6,301 nucleotides of DNA from Pseudomonas sp. GTDB lineage: Bacteria > Pseudomonadota > Gammaproteobacteria > Pseudomonadales > Pseudomonadaceae. Below are positions 1 to 5,932 of the stretch, piece after piece (position 1 is the stretch's first letter; every line of letters starts with the position of its first letter). The notes under the pieces are model-generated. The model searched no databases and was not told the DNA's origin. It saw nothing but the letters and a program-made list of their open reading frames with translations. The translations under genes were made by a program, and so were the position numbers. The DNA is taken from positions 1 through 6,301 of the forward strand of contig DNMQ01000126.1 in assembly GCA_003488145.1 (NCBI GenBank), in the 5' to 3' direction.

Positions 1-717
1 CGGCAGCTTGCCCTTCACCTCCGCGATGCCCATAGGGCAGCGCATGCGTTGCACCGTTTCGGCCCCGAAGCCACGGTCGCGCAGGCGGTGTTCGAACCTG
101 GCGCGTTTGCTCTTCGAGCCGATCAGCCCGTAGTAGGTGAAATTGTTGCGCGAAAGGATCGCGGCGGTCAGCTCCAGGTCGAGCTGATGATTGTGGGTCA
201 TGACGATGAAGTAGCTGCCGGCGGGCATGTTATCCACTTCCTCGACCACATCGTCGTTGACCACCTTTTCCACGCCGCGCGGAATCTCGGCGGGGAATTC
301 GTTATCGCGCGAATCGATCCAGCGCACCTTGCACGGCAGGCTGGCCAGCAGCGGCACCAGCGCGCGCCCGACATGCCCGGCACCGAACACGGCGATATGC
401 GCCTGCGGCTGGCCCATGGGCTCGAATAGCAGCACCGTGGCGCCACCGCAGCACTGACCGAGGCTGGCGCCGAGGGAGAAACGCTCGAGGCGGGTGTCAC
501 GGCTGCGCTTTTCCAGCATTTCGCGGGCGATCTGCTGGGCTTTGTATTCAAGATGGCCACCGCCGATGGTGTCGTACAGGCGCTCACGGCTGACTACCAT
601 CTTCGAGCCGGCGTTGCGCGGCGTGGAGCCGCGCTCCTCAATGATGGTCACCAGCACGCAGGGTTCGCCTTGTTGTTGCAGGTCGGCGAGTGCTTCGATC
701 CAGGCCGTGTTGCTCAT
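1..717 (-). CDS. xdhC: XdhC, xanthine dehydrogenase accessory protein (3' end cut off by window)
   Basis: XdhC-family factor that binds molybdenum cofactor, promotes its sulfuration and inserts it into the XdhB subunit in the cytoplasm; it is not part of the final enzyme. The reading frame is open from the ATG at 715-717 to the window edge and gives 239 residues. The N-terminal XdhC/CoxI domain has ERGSTPRNAGSKM (28-40), IGGGHLEY (51-58) and the conserved QCCGG (88-92), whose cysteine region is tied to Moco binding in the family. A C-terminal Rossmann-like domain follows, with FGAGHVGRA (111-119), THNHQLD (174-180), GLIGSKSKRARF (197-208) and CPMGI (227-231). The visible part ends VKGKLP, a late conserved block, so roughly 40 residues are missing compared with usual homologues of about 280. 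An AAGGA ribosome site (725-729) lies 7 nt before the ATG. It follows xdhB after a 101-nt gap. Family identity is very secure; co-transcription with xdhAB is inferred. Confidence 0.95.
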   Translation of the reverse strand, partial: MSNTAWIEALADLQQQGEPCVLVTIIEERGSTPRNAGSKMVVSRERLYDTIGGGHLEYKAQQIAREMLEKRSRDTRLERFSLGASLGQCCGGATVLLFEPMGQPQAHIAVFGAGHVGRALVPLLASLPCKVRWIDSRDNEFPAEIPRGVEKVVNDDVVEEVDNMPAGSYFIVMTHNHQLDLELTAAILSRNNFTYYGLIGSKSKRARFEHRLRDRGFGAETVQRMRCPMGIAEVKGKLP

Positions 718-736
718 GGTTCTGTCCTTCGTATCG

Positions 737-768
737 CCCGGTGGCGCGTGCAAAGCGCCGCCACCGGG
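737..768. repeat. GC-rich hairpin between xdhB and xdhC
   Basis: The arms CCCGGTGG (737-744) and CCACCGGG (761-768) are perfectly complementary. Pairing can extend inward by about four more pairs with one bulge, leaving a small loop around 748-752. No T-run follows on the minus strand, so it is not a convincing intrinsic terminator. It lies just upstream of the xdhC ribosome site and next to the REP-like hairpin at 788-817. It could be a degenerate second REP unit or an RNA structure that lowers or stabilises distal operon mRNA; both are inference. Confidence 0.6.
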
Positions 769-787
769 ACGTTCGTGTTGCGCTAAC

Positions 788-817
788 GGTGGACAAGCAC
801 AGCGTTGTCCACCCTAC
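788..817 (-). repeat. REP-like palindromic element with GTAG foot
   Basis: A perfect 9-bp stem is formed by GGTGGACAA (788-796) and TTGTCCACC (805-813) around an 8-nt loop. Read on the minus strand, the stem is immediately preceded by GTAG (814-817), the 5' tetranucleotide typical of REP elements mobilised or recognised by REP-associated tyrosine transposases (RAYTs). GTAGGGTGGA-type hairpins are common between Pseudomonas genes, which is family knowledge. It begins only 2 nt beyond the xdhB stop codon (819-821). There is no T-tract, so it is better read as a repeat that may also protect the xdhB mRNA 3' end than as a terminator. Repetition elsewhere in the genome cannot be seen here. Confidence 0.7.
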
Positions 818-818
818 G

Positions 819-3215
819 TCAGGCCGGGGTCGTCTGCGTTGCCGCAGGCTTGCTCGCCGCCTGCTTCAACTTGCGCATCTGTTCCACGCCCCAGAGCACG
901 CGCTCGGGCGTCGCCGGAGCATCTATCTGCGGCTGCGCCCGGTAGTCGGCCAGGCTGGCGACGGCATCCTTGATCGCGCACCAGACCGAGATGCCGAGCA
1001 TGAACGGCGGCTCGCCGACGGCCTTGGAGTGGAACACGGTGTCCTCGGGGTTCTTGCGGTTCTCCACCAGCTTCACGCGCAGATCCAGCGGCATGTCCGC
1101 TACCGCCGGGATCTTGTAGCTGGCCGGGCCGTTGGTCATCAGCTTGCCCTGGTCGTTCCAGACCAGCTCTTCCATGGTCAGCCAGCCCAGACCCTGGACG
1201 AAGCCGCCTTCGACCTGGCCGATATCGATGGCCGGGTTCAGCGAGGCGCCGACGTCATGCAGGATGTCGCTGCGTAGCATCTTGTATTCGCCGGTCAGGG
1301 TATCGACGATCACTTCCGAACAGGCCGCGCCGTAGGCGAAGTAGTAGAACGGCCGTCCTCGCGCCTGGCTGCGGTCGTAGTAGATCTTCGGTGTGCGGTA
1401 AAATCCGGTGGACGACAGCGAAACCTGGCCGAAATAGGCCTGCTGGATCAGCTCGTCGAAGCTGATGTACTGGTCGCGCAGGCGCACCTGACCATTCTTG
1501 AACTCGATGTCTTCTTCGAATATCTGCCACTTGCGCGCGGCGAACTCCACCAGTCGCTGCTTGATGGTCTGCGCCGCGTTCTGCGCCGCTTTGCCGTTGA
1601 GATCGGTGCCGCTGGAGGCGGCAGTCGGCGAGGTGTTCGGCACCTTGTCGGTGTTGGTCGCGGTGATCTGGATGCGCTCGATGTCGACCTGGAACACCTC
1701 GGCCACCACCTGGGCCACCTTGGTGTTCAGACCCTGGCCCATCTCGGTGCCACCATGGTTCAGGTGGATGCTGCCGTCGGTGTAGACGTGCACCAGCGCG
1801 CCACCCTGGTTGAGAAAGCTGGCGGTGAAGCTGATACCGAATTTCACCGGGGTCAGCGCCAGGCCCTTCTTCAGGATGGGGCTCGCGGCATTGAATGCGC
1901 TGATCTCTTCGCGTCGCTTTGCATATTCGCTGCTGGCTTCCAGCTCGGCGGTCATCTCCTCGAGCATGTTGTGCTCGACGGTCTGGTAGTAGTGGGTGAC
2001 GTTGCGCTCGGTCTTGCCGTAGTAGTTGCGCTTGCGTACCTCGAGCGGGTCCTTGCCCAGCTCGCGGGCCACGGCATCCATGATTTCCTCGATGGCGACC
2101 ATGCCCTGCGGGCCGCCGAAGCCGCGGTAGGCGGTGTTCGAGGCGAGGTTGGTCTTGCAGCGATGGCCGTGGATGGTGGCGTCGCCCAGGTAGTAGGCGT
2201 TGTCGGAGTGGAACATGGCGCGGTCGACGATGGAGCCGGAGAGGTCCGGCGAGTAGCCGCAGTTGCCGGCCAGGTCGATCTCGATACCGTGCAGCAGGCC
2301 GTCGTCATCGAAGCCGACGTCGTATTCGACGTAGAACGGGTGACGCTTGCCTGTCATGGTCATGTCTTCCATGCGTGGCAGGCGCATCTTGGTCGGCCGG
2401 CCGGTGAGGTGTGCGATCACTGCGCACATGCACGCCGGGCCGGCTGCCTGGGTTTCCTTGCCGCCAAAGCCACCGCCCATGCGACGCATGTCGATGACGA
2501 TCTTGTTCATCGAAACGCCGAGCACCTCAGCGACGAGCTTCTGCACCTCGGTGGGGTTCTGCGTCGAGGTGTAGACGATCATGCCGCCGTCCTCGGTGGG
2601 CATGACCGAGGACACCTGGGTCTCCAGGTAGAAGTGCTCCTGCCCGCCGATGTGCAGCGACCCCTGCAGCCGGCGCGGCGCGCTGGCCAGGGCGGTGGCC
2701 GAATCGCCGCGCTTGTGGGTGTGGCTGTCGAGCACGAAGTGCTTCTTGTGCAGCGCCTCGACCACGTCGAGCACCGGCTCCAGATCCTCGTATTCGATGA
2801 TTGCGGCCATGGCCGCCTTGCGCGCGGTTTCCAGGCTGTCGGCCGCGACGGCGATCACCGGCTGGCCGATGTACTCGACCTTGCCGTCGGCCAGCAGTGG
2901 ATCGCCGGGCAATACAGCGCCGATATCCAGCTGCCCGGGTACATCCTGAGCGGTAATGGCGATGGCCACGCCCGGCACTTCATAACACGGCGCCGTGTCG
3001 ACGCGGACGATGCGGGCGTGGGCCCGGTCGCTCATGCGCGCATAGATATGCAGCTGGTTGGGAAACTCCAGGCGGTCGTCGACGTACACCGCCTCGCCAG
3101 AGACATGCTTGGGCGCGCTGTCGTGCTTGACGCTCTTGCCGACGCCGGTGACCAGATCCTTGGTAAACAGCGCCGCGATTTCTTCCTGAGTGCGGGTGGT
3201 TACGTGGTTAGACAT
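819..3215 (-). CDS. xdhB: Xanthine dehydrogenase, molybdopterin-binding large subunit
   Basis: Catalytic Moco subunit (798 aa) of the cytoplasmic XdhAB enzyme, which hydroxylates hypoxanthine to xanthine and xanthine to urate. The N-terminal hammerhead domain includes the VGKSVKHDSAPKHVSGEAVYVDD region (25-47). Moco contacts by alignment from memory to bovine XDH are Q219 (Gln767), GGGFGGKET (247-255) with E254 (Glu802), AYRGFGGPQ (362-370) with R364 (Arg912) and F366 (Phe914), F463 (Phe1009), and EMGQG (491-495) with Q494 (Gln1040). The catalytic base is E735 in AVGEPP (Glu1261). R332 in DRAMFH matches Arg880. Keeping both E254 and R332 points to purine rather than aldehyde substrates. The ATG at 3213-3215 overlaps the xdhA stop by 8 nt, and GAGG (3226-3229) is a ribosome site 10 nt upstream. 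The last ~15 residues form a low-complexity A/T/K/P tail. Length fits split bacterial XdhB. Identification is very secure. Confidence 0.97.
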   Translation of the reverse strand: MSNHVTTRTQEEIAALFTKDLVTGVGKSVKHDSAPKHVSGEAVYVDDRLEFPNQLHIYARMSDRAHARIVRVDTAPCYEVPGVAIAITAQDVPGQLDIGAVLPGDPLLADGKVEYIGQPVIAVAADSLETARKAAMAAIIEYEDLEPVLDVVEALHKKHFVLDSHTHKRGDSATALASAPRRLQGSLHIGGQEHFYLETQVSSVMPTEDGGMIVYTSTQNPTEVQKLVAEVLGVSMNKIVIDMRRMGGGFGGKETQAAGPACMCAVIAHLTGRPTKMRLPRMEDMTMTGKRHPFYVEYDVGFDDDGLLHGIEIDLAGNCGYSPDLSGSIVDRAMFHSDNAYYLGDATIHGHRCKTNLASNTAYRGFGGPQGMVAIEEIMDAVARELGKDPLEVRKRNYYGKTERNVTHYYQTVEHNMLEEMTAELEASSEYAKRREEISAFNAASPILKKGLALTPVKFGISFTASFLNQGGALVHVYTDGSIHLNHGGTEMGQGLNTKVAQVVAEVFQVDIERIQITATNTDKVPNTSPTAASSGTDLNGKAAQNAAQTIKQRLVEFAARKWQIFEEDIEFKNGQVRLRDQYISFDELIQQAYFGQVSLSSTGFYRTPKIYYDRSQARGRPFYYFAYGAACSEVIVDTLTGEYKMLRSDILHDVGASLNPAIDIGQVEGGFVQGLGWLTMEELVWNDQGKLMTNGPASYKIPAVADMPLDLRVKLVENRKNPEDTVFHSKAVGEPPFMLGISVWCAIKDAVASLADYRAQPQIDAPATPERVLWGVEQMRKLKQAASKPAATQTTPA

Positions 3216-4659
3216 AAGCGGTCACCCTCGTTTCGGTTTTCGGTGCGTGTTGTTCGAGGAAGCATTTACGCAGCAGGTTCTGCGCGACCAGCAGGCGATA
3301 TTCGCGGCTGGCGCGGAAATCGGTCAGGGGCGTGAAGTCCTCGGCCAGCGCATCGCAGGCCGCCTCCACGGTTTGCTGGTTCCAGGGCGCGCCGTTCAGG
3401 GTCGCCTCGCAGGCCGCGGCGCGTTTTGGGATCGCTGCCATGCCGCCAAAAGCGACGCGGGCATCGGCGATCATGCCATCAGTGATTTTGAGATCGAACG
3501 CGGCGCAGACCGCGGAGATGTCGTCGTCCAGTCGTTTGGAAACCTTGTAGGCACGGAACAGGCGATCCGGCGTGGCGCGCGGCACGATGATCTGTTCGAT
3601 GAACTCGCCAGGTTGGCGTGCGGTGACCTTGTAGTCGAGGAAGTAATCTTCCAGCGGCAGGGTACGGCTGACATCGCCCTTGCGCAGCACGACCTCGGCG
3701 CCCAGGGCGATCAGCAGCGGTGGGGCATCGCCGATGGGCGAGGCGTTGCCGATGTTGCCGCCCAGCGTGCCCTGATTGCGGATCTGCAGCGAGGCGAAGC
3801 GCTGCAGCAGATCGCCGAAGTCCGGGTAATCGGCAGCCAGCGCGGCGTAGCAGTCGGTCAGCGGTGCGGCTGCACCGATCTCGATATGGCGGTCGGTGAT
3901 CTGGACCTGCTTCATCTCGGTGATCTGCCCAACATGGATCATCACCGGCAGCTCGCGATGGAACTGGGTGACCTCCAGGGCCAAGTCGGTGCCGCCGGCG
4001 AGCAGCCGCGCTTGCGGATTGGCGGCATACAGCTCGGCCAGCTCAGCGATGGTCAGCGGCGACAGGCTGCGCTTTTCGCCGTCGCTGAGTTCGGCCGTTT
4101 CACGCGGCGCGATGCGCTGCAGCTGGGCGATGGTCTCGGCTTCGCGGGCATCGAACTGGTCCGGCTGCTTAGCACAGCAGGCCTGCTCGGCGGCTTCGAG
4201 AATCGGGCGATAGCCGGTGCAGCGGCAGAGGTTGCCGGCCAGGGCTTCGTGGGTCTGGTGTGGATCGTAGGTTTGCACGCCGTCGCCGCGATTCTTCTGC
4301 AAGGCGAACAGGCTCATGACGAAGCCGGGAGTACAGAAGCCGCACTGCGAGCCGTGGCAATCGACCATGGCCTGCTGGACGCTGTGCAGTTGACCCTGAT
4401 GCTTGAGGTCTTCGACGGTGATCAGTTGCTTACCGTGCAGGGCGCAGACGAAGGTCAGGCAGGAATTTAGAGTGCGGTAGCGCAGCCGATCGCCAACCAG
4501 TTCGCCGACCACGACGGTACAGGCGCCACAGTCGCCGGAGGCACAGCCTTCCTTGGTGCCCGTCTTGCCGCGGTGTTCGCGCAGGTACTGCAGCACCGTG
4601 GTGTTGGGGTCGAGAGTCTGCTCGCTGCGCAGCTCACGATTGAGGAGAAACTGGATCAA
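3208..4659 (-). CDS. xdhA: Xanthine dehydrogenase, Fe-S/FAD small subunit (TTG start)
   Basis: Electron-transfer subunit of XdhAB: it passes electrons from Moco through two [2Fe-2S] clusters to FAD and then NAD+. With the TTG at 4657-4659 the protein has 483 residues. The N-terminal plant-type ferredoxin domain has C39, C44, C47 (CASGDCGAC) and C67. The second cluster domain has C106 and C109 (CGFCTPG) plus C145 and C147 (LCRCTGYRP). The FAD domain (about 200-375) shows LLAGGTDLAL (219-228) and RNQGTLGGNIGNASPIGDAPP (294-314). A CO-dehydrogenase-flavoprotein-type C-terminal domain follows. This start was chosen because GGAGG (4667-4671) sits 7 nt before it and because homologues begin MIQFLLNREL. 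The frame also allows a TTG at 4720-4722 (504 aa, with AGGA 5 nt upstream), but that codon is the predicted -35 box and its 21 extra residues are not family-like. The gene overlaps xdhB by 8 nt, which suggests translational coupling. Confidence 0.95.
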   Translation of the reverse strand: MIQFLLNRELRSEQTLDPNTTVLQYLREHRGKTGTKEGCASGDCGACTVVVGELVGDRLRYRTLNSCLTFVCALHGKQLITVEDLKHQGQLHSVQQAMVDCHGSQCGFCTPGFVMSLFALQKNRGDGVQTYDPHQTHEALAGNLCRCTGYRPILEAAEQACCAKQPDQFDAREAETIAQLQRIAPRETAELSDGEKRSLSPLTIAELAELYAANPQARLLAGGTDLALEVTQFHRELPVMIHVGQITEMKQVQITDRHIEIGAAAPLTDCYAALAADYPDFGDLLQRFASLQIRNQGTLGGNIGNASPIGDAPPLLIALGAEVVLRKGDVSRTLPLEDYFLDYKVTARQPGEFIEQIIVPRATPDRLFRAYKVSKRLDDDISAVCAAFDLKITDGMIADARVAFGGMAAIPKRAAACEATLNGAPWNQQTVEAACDALAEDFTPLTDFRASREYRLLVAQNLLRKCFLEQHAPKTETRVTAYV

Positions 4660-4666
4660 GGCGGTG

Positions 4667-4671
4667 CCTCC
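4667..4671 (-). promoter_or_regulatory. Ribosome binding site that fixes the xdhA start
   Basis: GGAGG on the minus strand, spaced 7 nt (CACCGCC) from the TTG at 4657-4659. This is a near-consensus Shine-Dalgarno sequence. It supports the shorter 483-residue XdhA over the 504-residue reading that begins upstream at 4722. Confidence 0.8.
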
Positions 4672-4693
4672 GACTGTTGTTGTTCTGACGCGC

Positions 4694-4722
4694 AAATTAT
4701 CGCTATCTGACTTTTCGGTCAA
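4694..4722 (-). promoter_or_regulatory. Predicted sigma-70 promoter of xdhA
   Basis: On the minus strand TTGACC (4717-4722) matches a -35 box in 5 of 6 positions. Downstream lies GATAAT (4696-4701, 5 of 6 to TATAAT, 15-nt spacer) overlapping TAATTT (4694-4699, 17-nt spacer). The optimal sequence and optimal spacing do not coincide, so the exact -10 is uncertain. Transcription would begin near 4688, giving a leader of about 30 nt that carries the GGAGG site. The area is markedly AT-richer than the flanking genes. It means xdhA can be transcribed separately from the oxygenase upstream. Confidence 0.6.
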
Positions 4723-4744
4723 CTTATTCCTGACTCAAAAGTCA
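4708..4744. promoter_or_regulatory. Paired dyad, candidate operator over the xdhA promoter
   Basis: There are two 14-bp boxes, each an imperfect palindrome with TGAC/GTCA ends. Read on the minus strand they are TGACTTTTGAGTCA (4731-4744) and TGACCGAAAAGTCA (4708-4721), separated by 9 nt. With flanks, both read TTGAC-N6-GTCAG in the same direction. The second is also the near reverse complement of the first (12 of 14). Centres are 23 bp apart, about two helical turns. The downstream box covers most of the -35 element and the spacer, a repressor-like position; the upstream one sits just behind -35. The cognate regulator is not in the window and I do not recognise the motif. Confidence 0.6.
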
Positions 4745-4820
4745 ATGCGGCATGCGCGCGCAGGTTGGGCGGGGGCTAGGTGGCCATCGCCCGGTTTTTC
4801 CTACTGCAAGTAAAGCCCGC

Positions 4821-5795
4821 TCAGGCCGATTCGGCCTCGCCCTGCCGTCGGTAGGCGTAGGTCTCGGCGAAGCGCGAGAGCATGTACCGACTGCAGGTGG
4901 TGCTGGGGTATTTCGGTGGGTTGTCGTCGCTGTAGCAGCCGGCCAGACAGCTGATTTCGGTGTCCGGGTGCGGCTCGGCGAAGAATGGCATCGAATAGCG
5001 ATCCACGCCCAGCGGGCTGATCACGCGATGTGGCGTCGACTTGTAACGATCATTGCTCCAGCGCGCCATCATGTCGCCGATGTTGACCACGTAGGTGCCT
5101 TCGATGGGCGGCGCGTCGATCCATTCGCCCTTGACGTTCTGCACCTGCAGGCCGCCGGCCTGGTCCTGATAGAGCAGGGTGACGCAGCCGTAGTCGGTGT
5201 GCGCGCCGGCGCCTTGCTGATCGGCGCTAGTTGCCGTCTGCCGGGGCGGGTAGTGGATCATGCGGAACACGCTGATCGGCTCGACGAAGCGCTTGTCGAA
5301 GAAGTCCCGCTCGATGCCCAGGGCGAGCGCGATGGCACGCAGCAGGGTGCAGGCGAGATCCTGCATGTCGCGGTAATGGCCCTCCATCAGCTCGGTCCAG
5401 CCTTCGATCTGGAGCGGATGACGGTTGGGTCCGCGCAGCGGCTTTTCGGCCAGCACTTCCGGGTGATCTGCAGGCATATGGAAACCCATGTCGAAGGTTT
5501 CCTTGAGGTCACACGGCTGGCTCGGGTCGAGCTGCTCGGTAGCGACGGCACCGTAGCCGCGGTGGTGGCGGCTCTTGGTGATGTCGATCTTCAGCTTTTC
5601 TTCGGCGGGCAGCGCAAAGAAACGCTGGGCATGGTCGGTGAGGGTGGCGATGCGCTCGGCGCTGATCGGATGACCCTTGATGTAGAAGAAGCCCCACTCG
5701 CGGCAGGCGCGGTCGATCGCCTCGGCGACGGCCAGATGGCCGGCCTCGTCGGCGTTATAGAGCGGGGAAATATCGATGATGGGCAGTGAATTCAT
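4821..5795 (-). CDS. Fe(II)/2-oxoglutarate-dependent oxygenase, isopenicillin N synthase-like family
   Basis: A complete 324-residue member of the IPNS/DIOX family: soluble non-heme iron enzymes that normally couple 2-oxoglutarate decarboxylation to substrate hydroxylation. The N-terminal DIOX_N-type domain (about 3-120) includes LPIIDISPL (4-12), WGFFYIKGHPI (34-44), RFFALPAEEK (58-67) and RGYGAV (79-84). The catalytic jelly roll (about 170-280) has iron ligands H199 and D201 (GAHTDYG) and H256 (STPHRV), and the 2-oxoglutarate-binding RxS motif at R266/S268 (DRYSMPFF). No signal peptide is visible. GGAG (5802-5805) lies 6 nt before the ATG at 5793-5795. By remembered motifs (HTDYG, LLYQD, GGLQV, ARWSND, a terminal YMLSRFAETY) it resembles fungal thymine-7-hydroxylase-type proteins more than antibiotic synthases. 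The gene sits between a BMP importer gene and xdhA, so a nucleobase or nucleoside-derived substrate is plausible, but the substrate is unknown. Family secure, function inferred. Confidence 0.9.
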   Translation of the reverse strand: MNSLPIIDISPLYNADEAGHLAVAEAIDRACREWGFFYIKGHPISAERIATLTDHAQRFFALPAEEKLKIDITKSRHHRGYGAVATEQLDPSQPCDLKETFDMGFHMPADHPEVLAEKPLRGPNRHPLQIEGWTELMEGHYRDMQDLACTLLRAIALALGIERDFFDKRFVEPISVFRMIHYPPRQTATSADQQGAGAHTDYGCVTLLYQDQAGGLQVQNVKGEWIDAPPIEGTYVVNIGDMMARWSNDRYKSTPHRVISPLGVDRYSMPFFAEPHPDTEISCLAGCYSDDNPPKYPSTTCSRYMLSRFAETYAYRRQGEAESA

Positions 5796-5813
5796 GGCTG
5801 ACTCCGGTACGGC

Positions 5814-5839
5814 GCCGCCGGTCTTCTCGTACCGGCGGC
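5814..5839. repeat. Perfect 9-bp hairpin in the leader of the oxygenase gene
   Basis: GCCGCCGGT (5814-5822) and ACCGGCGGC (5831-5839) pair perfectly around an 8-nt loop. The minus-strand transcript has no T-run after it. It ends 8 nt before the oxygenase ribosome site (5802-5805), so it could tune ribosome access or mark an RNA processing boundary. The function is unproven. Confidence 0.6.
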
Positions 5840-5856
5840 TTTCGAGGGCAATGCCC

Positions 5857-5893
5857 CTGCGTGCGGTTCGCCAGGCGGCGGGACGGCACGCAG
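5857..5893. repeat. 8-bp stem with long structured loop
   Basis: CTGCGTGC (5857-5864) pairs with GCACGCAG (5886-5893) across a 21-nt loop, which can itself form a short CGCC/GGCG helix. It is the middle of three hairpins in this intergenic gap. No poly-T follows it on either strand. Confidence 0.45.
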
Positions 5894-5903
5894 ATTCCGC
5901 AGT

Positions 5904-5923
5904 GCGCCGGGCGGGGCCGGCGC
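5904..5923 (-). terminator. GC hairpin after the BMP gene, possible weak terminator or 3'-end stabiliser
   Basis: GCGCCGG and CCGGCGC (5904-5910 and 5917-5923) form a perfect 7-bp stem with a 6-nt loop, 9 nt past the BMP stop codon. The placement is what an intrinsic terminator would have. However, the minus-strand sequence after the stem is ACTGCGGAATCTG with no U-tract, so termination is doubtful. It may instead protect the upstream mRNA end or cause partial polarity. Confidence 0.4.
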
Positions 5924-5932
5924 GGGTAACGC

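Noticed and set aside
49..429. Plus-strand frame, and a minus-strand frame at 198-587, overlapping xdhC
   Set aside because: Reading the minus strand from the ATG at 717 gives a continuous XdhC with all family motifs, so both are out-of-frame shadows.
3208..3215. The 8-nt overlap of xdhA and xdhB as a possible frameshift or fused gene
   Set aside because: Both proteins are complete with normal ends, and short overlaps of this type are usual in operons; split subunits are standard in bacteria.
1755..3335. A 526-aa plus-strand open frame antisense to xdhB
   Set aside because: It lies opposite a fully conserved enzyme gene and has a repetitive V/A/G/H/D-rich composition with no domain. GC-rich codon bias on the real strand creates such long antisense frames.
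3190..4470. A 426-aa plus-strand open frame antisense to xdhA
   Set aside because: It mirrors the xdhA codons, has no recognisable fold or ribosome site, and xdhA on the opposite strand is unambiguous.
4767..4799. Plus-strand GGGCG/CGCCC stem followed by GGTTTTT, resembling a terminator
   Set aside because: The stem is only 5 bp with a 16-nt loop, and no plus-strand gene ends there. It is in the wrong orientation for the oxygenase transcript.
4745..4820. Possible riboswitch between the oxygenase gene and xdhA, in view of the purine context
   Set aside because: The predicted xdhA leader is only about 30 nt and no purine-aptamer core or three-way junction can be drawn. The region upstream of the promoter shows no conserved RNA motif I recognise.
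4752..5789. A 345-aa plus-strand open frame antisense to the oxygenase
   Set aside because: It is an antisense shadow of a gene with intact catalytic motifs, and its own translation shows no family signature.
4821..5795. Oxygenase taken as isopenicillin N synthase or a beta-lactam gene
   Set aside because: Only the iron and RxS motifs common to the whole family are shared, and no other beta-lactam genes are present; the context is purine metabolism.
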